Source: Nepenthes gracilis (Eukaryota > Streptophyta > Magnoliopsida > Caryophyllales > Nepenthaceae). Taken from it: a stretch of DNA of 64,000 nucleotides. Shown here piece after piece: positions 1 through 12,287 of this stretch (position 1 is the first letter of the stretch; every line of letters starts with the position of its first letter). The DNA lies in assembly GCA_033239525.1 (NCBI GenBank), contig BSYO01000020.1, forward strand, positions 10,046,308-10,110,307, given 5' to 3'. The position numbers were made by a program, and so were the translations under genes. Under the pieces are notes generated by a model, which had not been told where the DNA came from, did no database searches, and saw nothing but the letters and a program-made list of their open reading frames with translations.

Positions 1-364
1 ACCCTAAAAACATGTGTTATGTTACTAAAGCCTTAATTTTAATTCGCAAAAATCATATAATGAATAAATTCTATGTAAGATGAGAATCTATACTCTTATT
101 AGAAATAAAGATTAAAACAAACCTGAGAATAAAATATCATAGCATTAATCATACCACAATCATAATAACAAAATCCAAAAATTTAAATAGTACAAATAGT
201 GACCATTAGATTGTTCAAAATCTCTTTCATCTATTACACACTTTTTTCAATATATTAAGGGCTAATAAAGAATAATGTTGCAATATACTAACTTTGAATA
301 GAAAGAAATAGTAACAACTTAGTTAGGGCATAATAAATATTGAGTTTGGTCACTTCCTTGTGGG
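1..364. other. AT-rich sequence without a gene
   Basis: No coding pattern, RNA gene or repeat structure is visible here. The stretch is rich in A and T and leads into the repeat-bearing block that follows. Confidence 0.5.
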
Positions 365-442
365 TGCCCAATAAACGGAAACATTATTAGAGATCGCACA
401 AGGTTTGTGCGAAGTGCTGTAATTGACTGCAGCAGAAGGGTC

Positions 443-716
443 GAGGACTTTGTAGCGATAAAACCCGAGGACTTTATGCAACAAAAAGGCCGAGGACTTT
501 GTGGAGATAAGGCCCAAGGACTTTATGCAGCAATGAGCAAAGGACTTTACGAAGATAAGGCTCGAGGACTTTATACGGTAAGGAGCCAAGGACTTTGCGG
601 AGATAAGGCCCAAGAACTTTATGCAGCAAAGAGCCGAGGACTTTACGGAGAGAAGGCCTAAGGACCTTATGCAGTCAATTCGTAAGGATCTTATGCAGTA
701 AATTCCCGAGGACTTG
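443..716 (+). repeat. 24-bp tandem array, about 11 degenerate units
   Basis: The core GAGGACTTT (or AAGGACTTT) recurs about every 24 bases and alternates between a 'TATGCAGCAA' type and a 'GGAGATAAGG' type of unit. Because 24 is a multiple of three, long open frames exist on both strands by periodicity alone; these are not taken as genes. The array lies within the probable LTR of family W. Confidence 0.85.
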
Positions 717-1365
717 AGGAGGAATTTAGGAGTAGAATTCCGGGGTAGCCAATTTGTTGGAGAGAACAAATTAGTTGGTTGGCAAATTGGCCGGTCAACG
801 GGTTGACCACCCAGGAAGGCAAAGTAGCCTGTCAACCTCCGTTGACCGGCTAATGGCAAAATGACCGATATGCCAAGATTTGCCGGTATGAACAAATTTA
901 CCGATATGGATAAATTGACCAATATGGATGGATTTGCTGGTATAGGCAAATGATTAGTATGGATGGATTTTCCGATGTGGAATTCTAAAACGAAATTGAC
1001 CAGTACGCTGCAGTGCCAGGTTTGGGACAAAGTGACCCGTTGTGCCATTTTGCCCGATTGCACAATTTTTCCAGATTTGGGAAAAATGTCTGGTTTGCTC
1101 AAAACAACCAAGATGCAAATAATGCCCAATGACATAGGTTAATGCCTAGAGACCTAGACACGTGGATACTAATTGAGAAGATTGACTAAGTATGCGCAAT
1201 CTTTGATGAGTGGGCACTGTCTTGTAGAGTACGATGACTTACAGTGCATGCATCGTATGTGCAGATAGCAAGTCACGAAGTTGGTGGCAGGCTGCAGAAC
1301 TGTTGGTGGCAGGTGTTTGTCCACACGCAATTTGCCTATTGGGCAGATGATATCCAGGGAAATCA

Positions 1366-1374
<9 letters not shown>

Positions 1375-1416
<42 letters not shown>
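1375..1416. repeat. (TG)21 microsatellite
   Basis: An uninterrupted TG dinucleotide run of 42 bases, preceded by a short TA run. It lies inside the probable LTR of family W. Confidence 0.97.
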
Positions 1417-1419
<3 letters not shown>

Positions 1420-1983
1420 GGCATGCGGTGAACTAGAACATATGTGAGAGCACAAGTGTGTGACACTGTGTGTGAAAAAGAAAAGAGAGTGGAGTACACC
1501 ATCGGTGAAAAAGAGAGAAGAAAAACAGAGAGATAGGAGCGAAGTGAAAATTTTCCTTCCTCTGGTGTTATTTTTCTTAGTCAGTCTTAGGTGTGCAGCG
1601 GATACTCTATCTTAGATTTTTTATAACCAATCTCCACATAGTGGACTTGTTGTGGATTAAGTATGTCGTGATTTTTTCCTTCAATTTATGAAGAATTTCT
1701 ATGTAAAACTTATGTGTTCCTCATCTTTTTCCTACATTGTGTGTGTGTGTATTTTTGTCTGATCGGCCCCTTTTGCCCCAACAATGGGCAAGAACATACA
1801 CAACGTGGTTTGTTTGAGTGAAATAGATCCATAGTAATAATTTTTATAGATTTAGCATATAGATATTTATAAAAATAATGATAAATTTTTATAACCATCA
1901 AGCACAAAACGACCACCATGCTTCCCAACCTTCATCCTGCTGGCTTCGTTCCAGGAAGCTCCAATACTATAGTAAACACTCCC

Positions 1984-2001
1984 TTTTTTTTTTCTTTTGT
2001 T

Positions 2002-2033
<32 letters not shown>
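1984..2033. repeat. Poly-T tract
   Basis: A T-rich run that ends in 31 uninterrupted T residues (2003-2033). On the minus strand it would be a poly-A tail, so it could mark the 3' end of a LINE, SINE or retrocopy. No body of such an element is recognisable next to it. Confidence 0.85.
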
Positions 2034-2034
<1 letters not shown>

Positions 2035-2399
2035 AACTTCTGAGATGACTACCACACTACTCCACGAGGCATTAATTCTGTGATGATGCCGTTTAAGATG
2101 AAGATGACGTGGCTACTAACTTCTGTGATGTGCCCAATATCGATAAATTTGTGACGAGAATTCAATATTTGACCCTAAACCATTAATTCTTAAAGCTAGA
2201 GATGGAAAAATCACTCTAAAATACCCCCCATGCTTTAGGCAACTGTCGTAGCAGCTCGGCCATGGAGATTGAAGCAGAAAAGTTTAGTTGTCTACTTTAA
2301 TTACCTAGGTCATCATAAGTTCTCTATAAATTAGAAATAGCTTATTTAATTAAGGGTTATAAATTTTATTATCAACTTATATTTAATAATTTTTAAGAT

Positions 2400-2543
2400 A
2401 ACTCTAATAATCTAATTCAGTGAATTTCAAATCTTGTTCTTCTATGTCAACTTAACCTTTGATAATTTTGATATTCTTTTTATTCCAATTTCCTCTAAAA
2501 ATTGATTCTCCATATTTAGAACACCATCAATTGGGATCAAAGC
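2400..2543 (+). mobile_element. 3' end of a copia-type LTR with primer-binding site (family V)
   Basis: The block around GATAATTTTGATATTC and AATTTCCTCTAAAAATTG has a close relative at about 32331-32451 in the same orientation. It is followed at 2531-2543 by TTGGGATCAAAGC, two mismatches from the usual initiator-methionine tRNA primer-binding site TTGGTATCAGAGC. This suggests an LTR end followed by a primer-binding site. The body of the element to the right is not recognisable. Confidence 0.45.
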
Positions 2544-3529
2544 TATGATGAGTCATGGGAAAATGATGATGGAATAATATCCAAAAGTCCGCAAAAAGAG
2601 AACACAACCTCCTTGATATTGAGATATTCATTAAGGATAGTTCAATGATTACGATAACATCTCAAGCACATAAAGCTTGTGGGTAGCTTGGAACATCCCT
2701 AGAACATGATTTGGAGATCAACTAGTGATGACAATAATTATTTCCATGGCGCCTACTACTAGGTTGTAGTGGAGGAAAATGTACTCACCCTTTCTCCTCA
2801 AAGAGAATACCAACATTACAAAAAATCACAAAGTTACAATATTGATATTTTAAAATTTGGAAAAAAAAAATTCAACCTGATGATTCATTAATTGAGTAAA
2901 TGCAGTTGAGCACATTTTCAAACGCAAAGAAACGATAGATCCAATAAAAGATAAACTTTGTGGCCAACAAATTAAGTATGCTTTTATAGGGTTGGAAAAC
3001 CTACAAAAAAGATAAACTTCAGAAGAAAAGGGCAAAAACTAAACATGAAAAAAAATTATTAAAAAAAAAACTTAGAAAGAAATCTATGCCTAAAATTTCC
3101 AAGCAAAATTTATTTTTGAAACTACATAATTTCTATCAATAAGATTCGGCAGTTGAGGAGTATTCTTGTGAGTTTGAGCAACTCATGATGTATTGTGAGA
3201 TATGGAAATCCAATGAACAATACATTGCTTGATACCTTGGTAGGTTTTAGAGAGAGATCCAAAATGCATGAATTCATAACCATATCGAATCGTTCAGATG
3301 TCCCGAAGTTGTGCACAAAAGTGGAGGAGCATTATCAAAGGAATATACGGTGTTACTAAGGGTTTGGCCAAACTAGCCTCACCGGGAGGCCCCTCAACCA
3401 ATTGGACCTAAGGCTTCACTAGCTCGACACCAGCTTAGGAAGCCAATAATAGAATTTCAAGTCTGATGAAGTATGATAAATCAGGTTTTGGAAAGGACAA
3501 TGTGTTTTCTCTTTGTTTTTTATTAAATG
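2544..3529. other. About 1 kb without a recognisable gene
   Basis: AT-rich sequence with only short, unconvincing open frames on the minus strand. No retrotransposon motifs, tandem repeats or RNA genes were found. It may be the decayed interior of a neighbouring element. Confidence 0.4.
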
Positions 3530-4127
3530 AATAGAAATTAGTTACTTAATTGGTTAAAAGAAGAATATATACAATCCATATAATCAATCTAAACCATACA
3601 ATGAGAACAAATCTGATCTGTTAAACGAGGCAAACTAAATGTGTGAGTAAAACCAAAGTTGATCCGTGTCTTCATGTAAAAATCCATATGTTGATCCTTG
3701 TGACACTGATTCAACCAATCATCATTAATGTAGGTAAGTGCTTGAAGATTGAGTAGAACCAGACTGAGTGTCCGTGGATTTTGCACATGCCTTGTAGGAA
3801 TCAGAAAACATTAGCATAAGAATAATGCTTCATAGTTGCTGCTGTAGAGATATGCATCTGAACTCACATACCTAAAATCAGTAAGGCAGCTCTAGGACTC
3901 ACGTGTGAGCTACATGAATATGTGTGAGGAATGTACACACATGTGCACGAGCTTAACTACAAGAGAAGAGGCATAATTGAAGCTGCATCCAATGGAACAG
4001 TACTCCATGATATAACATAATAGAACGTAACATTGGCACTGGCAATGGATTTCAATGGAGCAATTCTAGCTTCTGTTTAGTGTAGCTACTTGGTTGAATA
4101 TAGATTATCATATAATATTTAGTATCA
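3530..4127 (-). mobile_element. 3' LTR of the minus-strand copia relic (left edge unresolved)
   Basis: Read on the minus strand, this LTR begins TGATACTAAATATTATATG at 4127, directly after the purine tract CTTGAGAGG (4128-4136). This is the layout of a copia polypurine tract followed by the 3' LTR. It continues the copia RNase H end found at 10353-10400; the two were joined before the 4141-10347 element inserted. The end of the LTR could not be placed because no second copy of this LTR was found. Confidence 0.5.
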
Positions 4128-4140
4128 CCTCTCAAGATAC

Positions 4141-6473
4141 TGTGACAAACCACATTTTCCTAACAGGTATTCGGCAGTGAAACTGCCGCCAAACTAAAAC
4201 AACCTTTACTATCCCTGTACAGCACAATATATAACCGTGCATCATATCACAGGATCCAAAAAGCCATATAGCTACAACAAACACGTGGCACTAACATCAT
4301 AACTTTGGGTATAACGTTGGATTAAACAAGATGTTATTAGGCACCCAAATAAACCATAACAACCTGTGAAAGTACATATATCAATCAACCACAGCAGAAA
4401 CTATACTAAAGTATATCATCACCATATACATACATCAATATGCAAAACCATCAAATAATATACAAAAGTACTCCACGGGAAACAAAATCATAAAATCTAA
4501 GTCCATAAGATTATCCCCTAAGTCTTCAAGCTTAGCCGACTTCTAATTCTCTACTCAGTCTCACTGGGCGTAAGCTCATATTTATTTGAAGGGAAGAAAA
4601 CAGTAAAGGTAAGTTAAATACTCAGCAAGGCACAATAATCAATGGCAACAAGCAATATACGTGAAATAAAGCAAAGGAATAATAGTATAATAAAGATGTA
4701 TAAAAATGAAACATGAATAAATGCAAATTTTTGGAACACATTTAACTTTTCTATTTGACTTATTCTTTCTCTAAATTCTAAAATATTTATAAATTTCATT
4801 ATCTTTATGGACTATAGCCAGTAAGCCTTACCAGCTAATGGAATAGTTGATCGAGGAATGGAATGTGTTTGCACCTACACATTCTAAAGTGCTACCCACG
4901 AATCTCAATTTTAACGTCTCGTAATGAACGGTATACCTTTTATCCGATATATAGGGTCAGATAACAAATATGTTATCCATGTAACTTTTACGTCCCGTGG
5001 CGGACGGTACCCGATACCTAGGGCCAAATAACAGATATGCTACCCATACAACTTTAACGTCCTATGACGGACGATACCTGATACCTAGGGCCAAATAACA
5101 GTTATGCTACCCACGCAACTTTAACGTCCCGTGGTTGACAGTGCCCAAGACCTAGGGCCAAATAACAGATACACCACTAGAACACCTCCCATGGTCTAGG
5201 AGCATTCCTCAATCTACTACTGTAATATCTTAAGATATGTCATGGATTATTATCCTCTGAAAAATAAATTCGTAGTCCATATTTCACAATTTCTTATTCT
5301 TTAAGGAAAAATCTACCAAATTTCTTTCACAAAGTTTGCACTCCAAAAGAACGAACCATAAACATATCAAATTATGATATTCCCTTTGTATACTTCTCAT
5401 AATTTGCATAATTTTTATTAATTCATGTCTTCACATGATATAAATTATGTGCATGGTCATCATAAAACATGAAAAAAATAGAAATTCTTACCACTATGAG
5501 CCAAACATGACTCTAGAGCTTCTAGATGATAAATCCCTTCATAGATGCATACAACATAATTTCTGAAGCATTAATGTATTTAACGTACATACGGTTAAAC
5601 ATCACAATTCACATCCGATGATATTCCGAAATATATATAATTAATATATCTAAAATATGTGTATAAATACTAAATATACGGATTATTCGCGTCCATAAAG
5701 TTAGGTTTACGAATTTCTAAAGTCAAATTATATATAAATTACAAACAATTCAGATAAAACCCAAAAAGGGGCGTGGGTTAGGGTTCCAGTAAGTATAATT
5801 TTGCATAAAACTACCAAATTGGATACCTAATTGTTAAATTAACAAGTTCGAGGCATGGGTAATCATATTCTAAAGTCAATTTATACAAAAGTCCCAAAAC
5901 TAAGTAGGTAATAGCATCGGGGCGCAGGTTAGGTTTTCACGTGCGAAAAATCGATCAAAACTAAGAAATTGGACAAGAAATTCATATATGTGTATGCTCA
6001 AATCATGGGTAACATGAAAATAAAAATATGGATGGTTATCGGGACAAAAATACCCAATGGGGATGGATGAACAACGCAAAGAGAGAAAAAAAGGGCATGA
6101 GTACACTTACCTCGAACCGATCTATCACTTCTCCAACTAACTCCAAGTCAGATTCGAACCCGAGAGCTTTGATTCCTCCTCTCTCTCTCTTCTCCTTCGC
6201 GTTTTCTCTCTCCTCTCTCTCCCTTTTCTCTGCGTGAAATAACGCAGAAAGAAATAGTGGGCTCTTATATCGTGGGCTAGTACTCGAGCGCTGAGCAGGC
6301 GCTGGCCCACTGGCTCGGGCGTCCGTGGTACCGCCTCGGACGCCTGGTGGGCCTACTCATCCAATATGTCCCACGGTTCTAAAACTTAATTTGTTCACAT
6401 GTATTAAGCCTAATTTTGATTATATTAACTTAATTATCTAAAATTATGATGTTCGAAAAATTGGTATATTATA
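4141..6473 (-). repeat. 3' LTR of the Tekay-like element
   Basis: Aligns over its whole length with 8007-10347, with many point differences, so the insertion is old. The terminal TG of the minus strand has become TA at 6473. It contains a 67-bp tandem block (about 4910-5180). A CT-rich stretch with short open frames at 6170-6240 has a counterpart in the other LTR and is not coding. Confidence 0.85.
4910..5180. repeat. 67-bp tandem block inside the LTR (3' LTR copy)
   Basis: About four degenerate units share the words CTTTAACGTCCCGTGG, CCTAGGGCCAAATAACAG and ATGCTACCCA. The start-to-start distance of two neighbouring units is 67 bases. The equivalent block is in the 5' LTR, so the amplification predates this insertion. 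Confidence 0.8.
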
Positions 6474-6486
6474 ACTCTCCCCCACT
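6474..6486 (-). other. Polypurine tract of the Tekay-like element
   Basis: On the minus strand the sequence reads AGTGGGGGAGAGT and abuts the start of the 3' LTR. This is the usual polypurine primer for plus-strand DNA synthesis of Tekay-type elements. Confidence 0.8.
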
Positions 6487-7554
6487 TATAAAAATTTCGT
6501 TCTCAAAATTTAATAAATTTTAAAATTTCACAATTAAAAAAAAATTTTTCAGATTCCTTCATCACGTTCCTATGTTACAACCCTAGTAAAAAGACTTATC
6601 CTAGAAAGCCTAAATCAAAAGAATTACCCTATATCCCAATTCTAATATTTTTTATCTAATCTAAGTTGGAACCTTATCATATGACAAATTCCTAATCTCT
6701 CACAATGTTTAATTCGATCACATGCTTATTCCTTAACCATTATACAAGCGAGACATCATAATAATCCACCAAATTTGAAGGCAACCCAAATTACTGACTA
6801 TTCCTCGACTAATTCAAAACCTTGAGCAAAGTTGTAAACTTCTACTTCATTTTAAGCCTCGAAAATGATTGTTCGCTTGGATCCTTGATCTTATTCTGAA
6901 ATCTCTAAGCCATGGGCCACATGCTACCGCTGCGCTACTATGATTAACCATTTACTTGTACACTAAAATAAACTTACAATCCTTGTCCAATAATTCATAT
7001 CAGATACCTAAGCCATATAGCAGTTATAGACCCAAAAAAATCCCACAGATATCGATGAATCTAAGGCAAAACCCATAATCCTTAAATTACAATCAACTTA
7101 GGAAATATAATTGAAGCAAATTTCCAAAATTGAGATAAATGGGTCATTCTCGTTTACTAATCCACAATTATCCAAATTTTCAAAATCAGTGCCGTTCTAA
7201 CAACCCCGAAACAAAACCACAATGACTTCTTGTCTCATAATTTCAAAGTTTTAATACTTCAAATATTATTCTGTCTCCCAAATCAATAGCACAATGTCCT
7301 ATTAACCCAAATATTAGAACCTACTCGTGGTTCACCTTTCACATATCCTAAAAAGTATCGAAAACATCACCAATCTAAAGACTCTTAATATTAAATTATC
7401 GGTACTAATATTCACTTTCCTTAAAAGACATTGAGATTCATCTTCACAATCCTTAAGCAGATTCACTCGCTAGAAGACACAACTATTCAGACTCTTAAAA
7501 TTATTAGATAATAACCATCTCTAAAAGCAACACCTATAAGTCCTCTGATCAAAA

Positions 7555-7731
7555 TCAACCTAAATTAATCCTCAATGTATAATCCCTCAACTTTTCTTTC
7601 TTCTGATTCTCGTCCGGATTAGATCCTCCCAAACTTTCAAACCTCGTCATCCTAGTTAACAAATTCAGATTCTTGGGCTCTCTATCACGTGGTTGACCAC
7701 CTCCATGTGTCGACTTTCGTCTAGGCGGCAT
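7555..7731 (-). pseudogene. Gag N-terminal stub (58 codons)
   Basis: An open frame starts at ATG 7731 on the minus strand with MPPRRKSTHGGGQPRDREPK and ends with TGA at 7555. The basic MPPRR start about 270 bases after the primer-binding site is typical of the gag start in Tekay chromoviruses (from memory of the family). The frame stops long before any capsid domain and nothing of pol follows. It is therefore a truncated gag leader, either a non-functional remnant or a short leader ORF kept with packaging signals. Confidence 0.55.
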
Positions 7732-7993
7732 GATTAGTTACGGATATCCTTTCTGAAATAACAACAACGTGGGTTAGTTCATAATTCGGACACTAATTAG
7801 GACAATACAAACTAGACAACAAAACTTATCCGTTGATTCCTAACTTAGTTCTGGCCTAAGTTATACAAACTATAACAACTATAACTATCCAGTCTAACTT
7901 AATTATCCTACATCTCCATCCACTTAGTCAATCTATCTTACTCTAACCTAACCTTCCGCATAAGATTCACATCAAATCTAAAGTATCTCTTAT

Positions 7994-8006
7994 CTCTAAT
8001 ACTGAC
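7994..8006 (-). other. Degenerate primer-binding site (initiator Met tRNA type)
   Basis: On the minus strand, immediately after the 5' LTR, the sequence reads CAGTATTAGAG, resembling TGGTATCAGAG. The position is exactly right for a primer-binding site; several bases have decayed. Confidence 0.6.
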
Positions 8007-10347
8007 TATGATGAACTACGTTTTTTTAATCAAAATTCGATAGAATTTCGGCAAGAAACGGCCACCAAACTAAAACAACCTATACAAAAATCCTTGTACA
8101 GCATAGTATATAACCGCACATCACATCACAAGATCCAAAAAGCCACATAGCCACAACAAACACGTGGTACCAACATTATAACTTTGCGTATGATGTTGGC
8201 TCAGACAAGATACCACTAGGTATCCAAATAAACTATAACAACTTACAGAAGTACATACATCAATCAACCACAGTGAAAACTATACTACGAGTATATCATC
8301 GCCATATACATACAACAATATATAAAACCATCAAATAATATACAAAAATACTCCGCGGATAATAAAATTGTAAAATCTAAGTCTATAAGATTATCTCCCA
8401 AGTCTTCAAACCTAGCCGACTTATAATCATCTATCCTACCTTACCGAGCATAAGTTCATACTCATTTGAAGGAAAGAAAACAGTAAGGGTGAGCTAAATA
8501 CTCAGTAAGGCATACTAATCAATGGCAATAAGCAATGTACATAAAATAAAATAAAGTAAGAGAATAAGAGTATAATATAGATGAATAAAAATGAAACATG
8601 AATAAATATAAATTTTTGAAATATATTTATCTTCTCCATTTGACTTATTCTTTCTCTAGGTTCTAAAACATGTATAAATTTTATTATCTTTACGGATTAG
8701 GACCAATAGGCTTTACCAACAAATGGAGTAGCGGATAGAGAAATGGAATCTGTTTGCACCTACATATTCTAAAGCGCTACCCACGAATCTCAACTTTAAC
8801 ATCCTGTAGTGGACGGTATACCTTTCACCTGGTATACAAGACCAGATAATAGATATACTATCCACGTAACTTTAATATCTCGTGGCGGACGGTGCCCGAT
8901 TCCTAGAGCCAAAAAATAGATATGTTACCCATGCAACATTAACGTCCCATGGCGGACGGTGCCCGATACCTAGGACTAATTAACAGATATGCCACCTACG
9001 TAACTTTAATGTCCCGTGGCTGATGGTGCCCGATACCTAGGGCCAAATAACGGATACCCCACCAGAATATCTCTTGTGGTCTAGGAGCATTCCTCAATCT
9101 ACCACTGTAATATCTTAAGACATGTCATGGAATACTATCCTCTGAAATATAAATTTGTGGTCCAGATTTCACAATTTCTTATTCTTTAAGGAAAAGACCA
9201 CCAAATTTCTTTCACAAAGTTCTCATTCTAGAAGAACGAATCATAAACATATCAAATTGTGATATTTTCTTCGTATATTTCTCATAATTTGCATAATTCT
9301 TATTAATTCACGTCTTCACATGATATAAATTATGTGCATGGTCATTATAAAATATGAAAAAAATAAAAATTCTTACCATCGTGAGCCAAACATGACCTTA
9401 GAGCTTCCGGATGACAAATCCCTTCATAGATGCATGCAACATAATTTTCGGAGCACATACAAGTTAATATATTTAACGTACATGCGGTTAAATATCATTA
9501 TCCAAGTCCGATAATATTTTGAAATATATAAAATTAATATATCTAGAATATATGTGCATAAATACCAAATATAAGGAGTACCCACATGCATGAAGTTAGG
9601 GTTATGAATTTCTAAAATCAAATCATATATAAATTACAAACAATTTGGATAAAAGTCAAATGGAGATGCAGGTTAGGGTTCCGGCGAACATATTTTCATA
9701 TAAAACTACCAAATCAGACACTCAATTGTTTAATTAACAAGTTCGAGGCATGGGTAGTCATATTCTAGAACCAATTTATGCAAAAGTCCCAAAAATAAGT
9801 GGGTAACAGCATCCAAGCATGGGTTAGGGTTTCACGTGTAAAAACCCAATCAAAAATAAGAAATTGGACATGAAATTCAGATATGTACATACTCAAATCA
9901 TGGGTAATATGAAAATAAATATATGGATGGATATCGAGACAAAAATACCTAAGGGGGTCGGATGAACAATGCAAAGAGAGAAAAAAGGATATGAGTGCAC
10001 TTATTTCAACCCGATCTATTACTTCTGTAACTAACGCTAAGCCGGATTCAAACCCGAGAGTTTCAATTCCTCCTCTCTCTCTCTTCTCCTTCACGTTTCC
10101 TCTTTCCTCTCTCTCCATTTCCCCGCGTGAAATGATACGGAAAGAGCCATTGGGTTCTTATATCACAGGCTGGCGTTTGAGCGTCCGGCAAATGCTAGCC
10201 CATTGGCTCGGGCACCCAGCGGGCCTACTCCACCGATACGTCCCACAATCTCGAAACTTAATTTTTTTTCACATGTATTAAGCCAAATTTTGATTATATT
10301 ATCTTAATTACCTAAAATTACAATATTCGAAAAATCAGTATATTACA
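8007..10347 (-). repeat. 5' LTR of the Tekay-like element
   Basis: Partner of 4141-6473. On the minus strand it keeps the canonical start TGTAATATAC at 10347; its other terminus is mutated. The same internal 67-bp tandem block is present (about 8790-9065). Confidence 0.85.
8790..9065. repeat. 67-bp tandem block inside the LTR (5' LTR copy)
   Basis: Counterpart of the block at 4910-5180 with the same unit words (ACTTTAA.GTCCCGTGGC, CCTAGGGCCAAATAAC). Unit number looks the same in both LTRs. Confidence 0.78.
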
Positions 10348-10352
10348 AATAC

Positions 10353-12287
10353 TCTCATGTCATGAACTTTCATCTTGGTAAGCAACGATTGGAGGTGAGA
10401 AGAAGGTAATGACTTACTAAAAGTATCTGCTTGATGTAAATGTGAAGGGACAAATTGAGTAGAGATGACTCTTTAAATTTCATCATGAATGAGATGATAA
10501 TAAATTTCAATTTGTTAAGTTCTTTAGTAAAATATAGGGTTAGCTTCAATATATAATGCGGCTTGATTATTGAAACAAAGAATAGCAAAACACAAATGAG
10601 AAGTAAGAAAATCAAAAAGTAAGAATTTAATACAAATGATTTCACAAGTAGTACAATCAATTTTTGCGGAACTACATGAAATTATAGATTGTTTTTTTTT
10701 GTTTTTTAAGAAATCAAAGAATTACTAAGGAAAACATAAAATCTAGTGGTAGGTCTCCTACTATCTGGACAATAAAGCCCGATCAAAGTCATAATAAACA
10801 TGATGATGAGTAGAAGAAGAGGAAGAAAAAGAAGAAGAAGAGAAGTCCTTGAGCAAGAGCATTTTTCAAGTACTTAAGGACTTTATACCCTACTTGCAAA
10901 TGAGGAACCTAGGGAGAAGCAATGAACTAACTAAGAATAGTTACTGCAAAAGAAATGCCCGATCTTGTAACCACAAGATATAATAGCTTGCTAATCAACC
11001 TTCTATAAATGGAAGGATTAGAGAGAAGTTTTCTATTATCTTTAGAAAGTCTGAAGTTATGCTTGATAAGAATTTTACTCGGTTTGAATCCAAGTAATCC
11101 AGAATTGTGAAGAATAACAAGACTATATTTCTTTTGGCAAATATAAATGCCAGTGTTGTTTCTTGCCCCTTTAAATCTAAGAAAATATTTCAATGGTCCC
11201 AACTCTTAAATTTGCAAATGAGACTTAAGAAAGACTTTGAAATGTGATACCATTGTAATATCATTAAAAGCAATTAATATGTCATTAATATATACAAGCA
11301 AAGCCATGAAGCTAGAAGAAGTCCTCTTGATAAACAAACTGTAATCATCTCAATGTTAAAGAAAACCATAACTCATTAAGAAAGAAGAGAATTTGTTATG
11401 TTATTGTCTAGAAGCTTGCTTCAAACTATACCAACTCTTTTTTAATATGCACACTTGTTTAGAAGATGAAATAGGATATCAAGGAAGTGGTTTAATATAT
11501 ACTTCTTCATTGAAATCACCATACCAAAAAAGTATTATTAACATCCAATTGATGTAGACTCTATTTGTTAATGGTAGCAACAACAAGTAACATCTTGACA
11601 GTAATAATTTTAGCCATGGGGGAAAATATTTTACTATAATTAATGCCTTGTTGTTGATTGTAAACTTTTTCAACAAGTATTGCCTCATATTTGTCCATTA
11701 TTTCATTTTTTTTTTTTAGATTTTATGCACCAATTTTGATCCAATAGCTTTCTTACTAGGAACAAAATCAATGATATCCCATGTTTAATTGATTTTCAAA
11801 GTATTTATTTCAAACTCTATAGCTTTACACCAATCAGAAGTCAAGGAAGCTTGAATGTAACTAATAAGTTTAATTTAAATATGAAGATAAGAGGAAAATG
11901 CAGTTCGTGTAGGAGACTATTTTGAATATGATATATATGAAGATAAGTCATGAAATGTAGATGAAGAAAAAGTACGTTTTCCAACATGGTTTGGTGGTGA
12001 AGAAGATGAGTTGAAAACTTAAAGACAATAAGTATTATAAATGAAATATGGTTTCTTTTTTATTCTTGTGGATCTTCTTAAAATAGGTTTAATTGTAGGT
12101 GTTGGATCAATAGAGACAATGAGGGGTGTTCCATCAATGATAGTATCTACTTAAGGATTGGTGAGACTACGGGAAGAGACAAAATCAATAATGAGACTAG
12201 TAGGCACAATTGTTTGATTCTCAAATGATGGAGCAGATGTAGATGAGATAGAGTATGAAAAAGACTATTCTCCCAAAGCACAATAAT
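10353..12287 (-). pseudogene. Ty1/copia reverse transcriptase and RNase H relic
   Basis: Read on the minus strand from 12287 down, copia motifs follow in order. A linker with RRSTRIKKK lies near 12080. Reverse transcriptase pieces from about 11700 include NWMLIILFWYGDFNEEVYIK and LKQASRQ. The active site reads YIND in place of YVDD, near 11275. GPLKYFL...GIYICQKKY then follows at 10927-11202, and an RNase H tail with VLKYLKNALAQGLLF and DFDRALLS at 10930-10700. The relic ends near KMKVHDMRV at 10360. Multiple stops and frameshifts rule out function. The text continues across the 4141-10347 insertion into a polypurine tract and 3' LTR. Confidence 0.85.

Larger units (their letters stand above)
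365..1783 (+). mobile_element. Decayed LTR, probably Ty1/copia (family W), tentative left edge
   Basis: The right end is firm: the sequence finishes in GCCCCAACA at 1783, just as the minus-strand solo LTR at 24846-25787 finishes in GCGCCAACA. The two also share a TG-rich tract before the end and several paired TTGACCGG/CCGGTCAA motifs further inside. The left edge at 365 is a guess: GTGGG (360-364) and ATGGG (1784-1788) could be a TSD with one mismatch. No internal retrotransposon region follows, so it is most likely a solo LTR. Confidence 0.4.
4141..10347 (-). mobile_element. Non-autonomous Tekay-like LTR retrotransposon (LARD type), complete ends
   Basis: Two direct repeats of about 2.3 kb (4141-6473 and 8007-10347) flank only 1.5 kb of interior. 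On the minus strand the LTR starts TGTAATATAC and ends GTCACA. The polypurine tract AGTGGGGGAGAGT and a degenerate methionine-tRNA primer-binding site sit where expected, fixing the orientation as minus. The flanks GATAC (4136-4140) and AATAC (10348-10352) form a 5-bp TSD with one mismatch. The interior has no reverse transcriptase or integrase, only a gag start stub. Sequence style and PPT resemble Del/Tekay chromoviruses. It is inserted at the junction of the copia RNase H gene and its 3' LTR. Confidence 0.85.

Noticed and set aside
443..716. Possible CRISPR-like array
   Set aside because: Units are contiguous and degenerate, without unique spacers, and the context is a plant nuclear genome.
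350..1135. 261-codon open frame on the minus strand
   Set aside because: It runs through the 24-bp tandem array and LTR sequence. The protein is a periodic echo of the DNA repeat (KSLGLIS, KSSAL) with no domain. A unit length divisible by three keeps frames open by itself.
6028..6237. Small open frames at 6028-6237 and 9991-10281
   Set aside because: They occupy the same position in both LTRs of one element (CT-rich leader) and differ in frame and length, as expected for non-coding LTR sequence.
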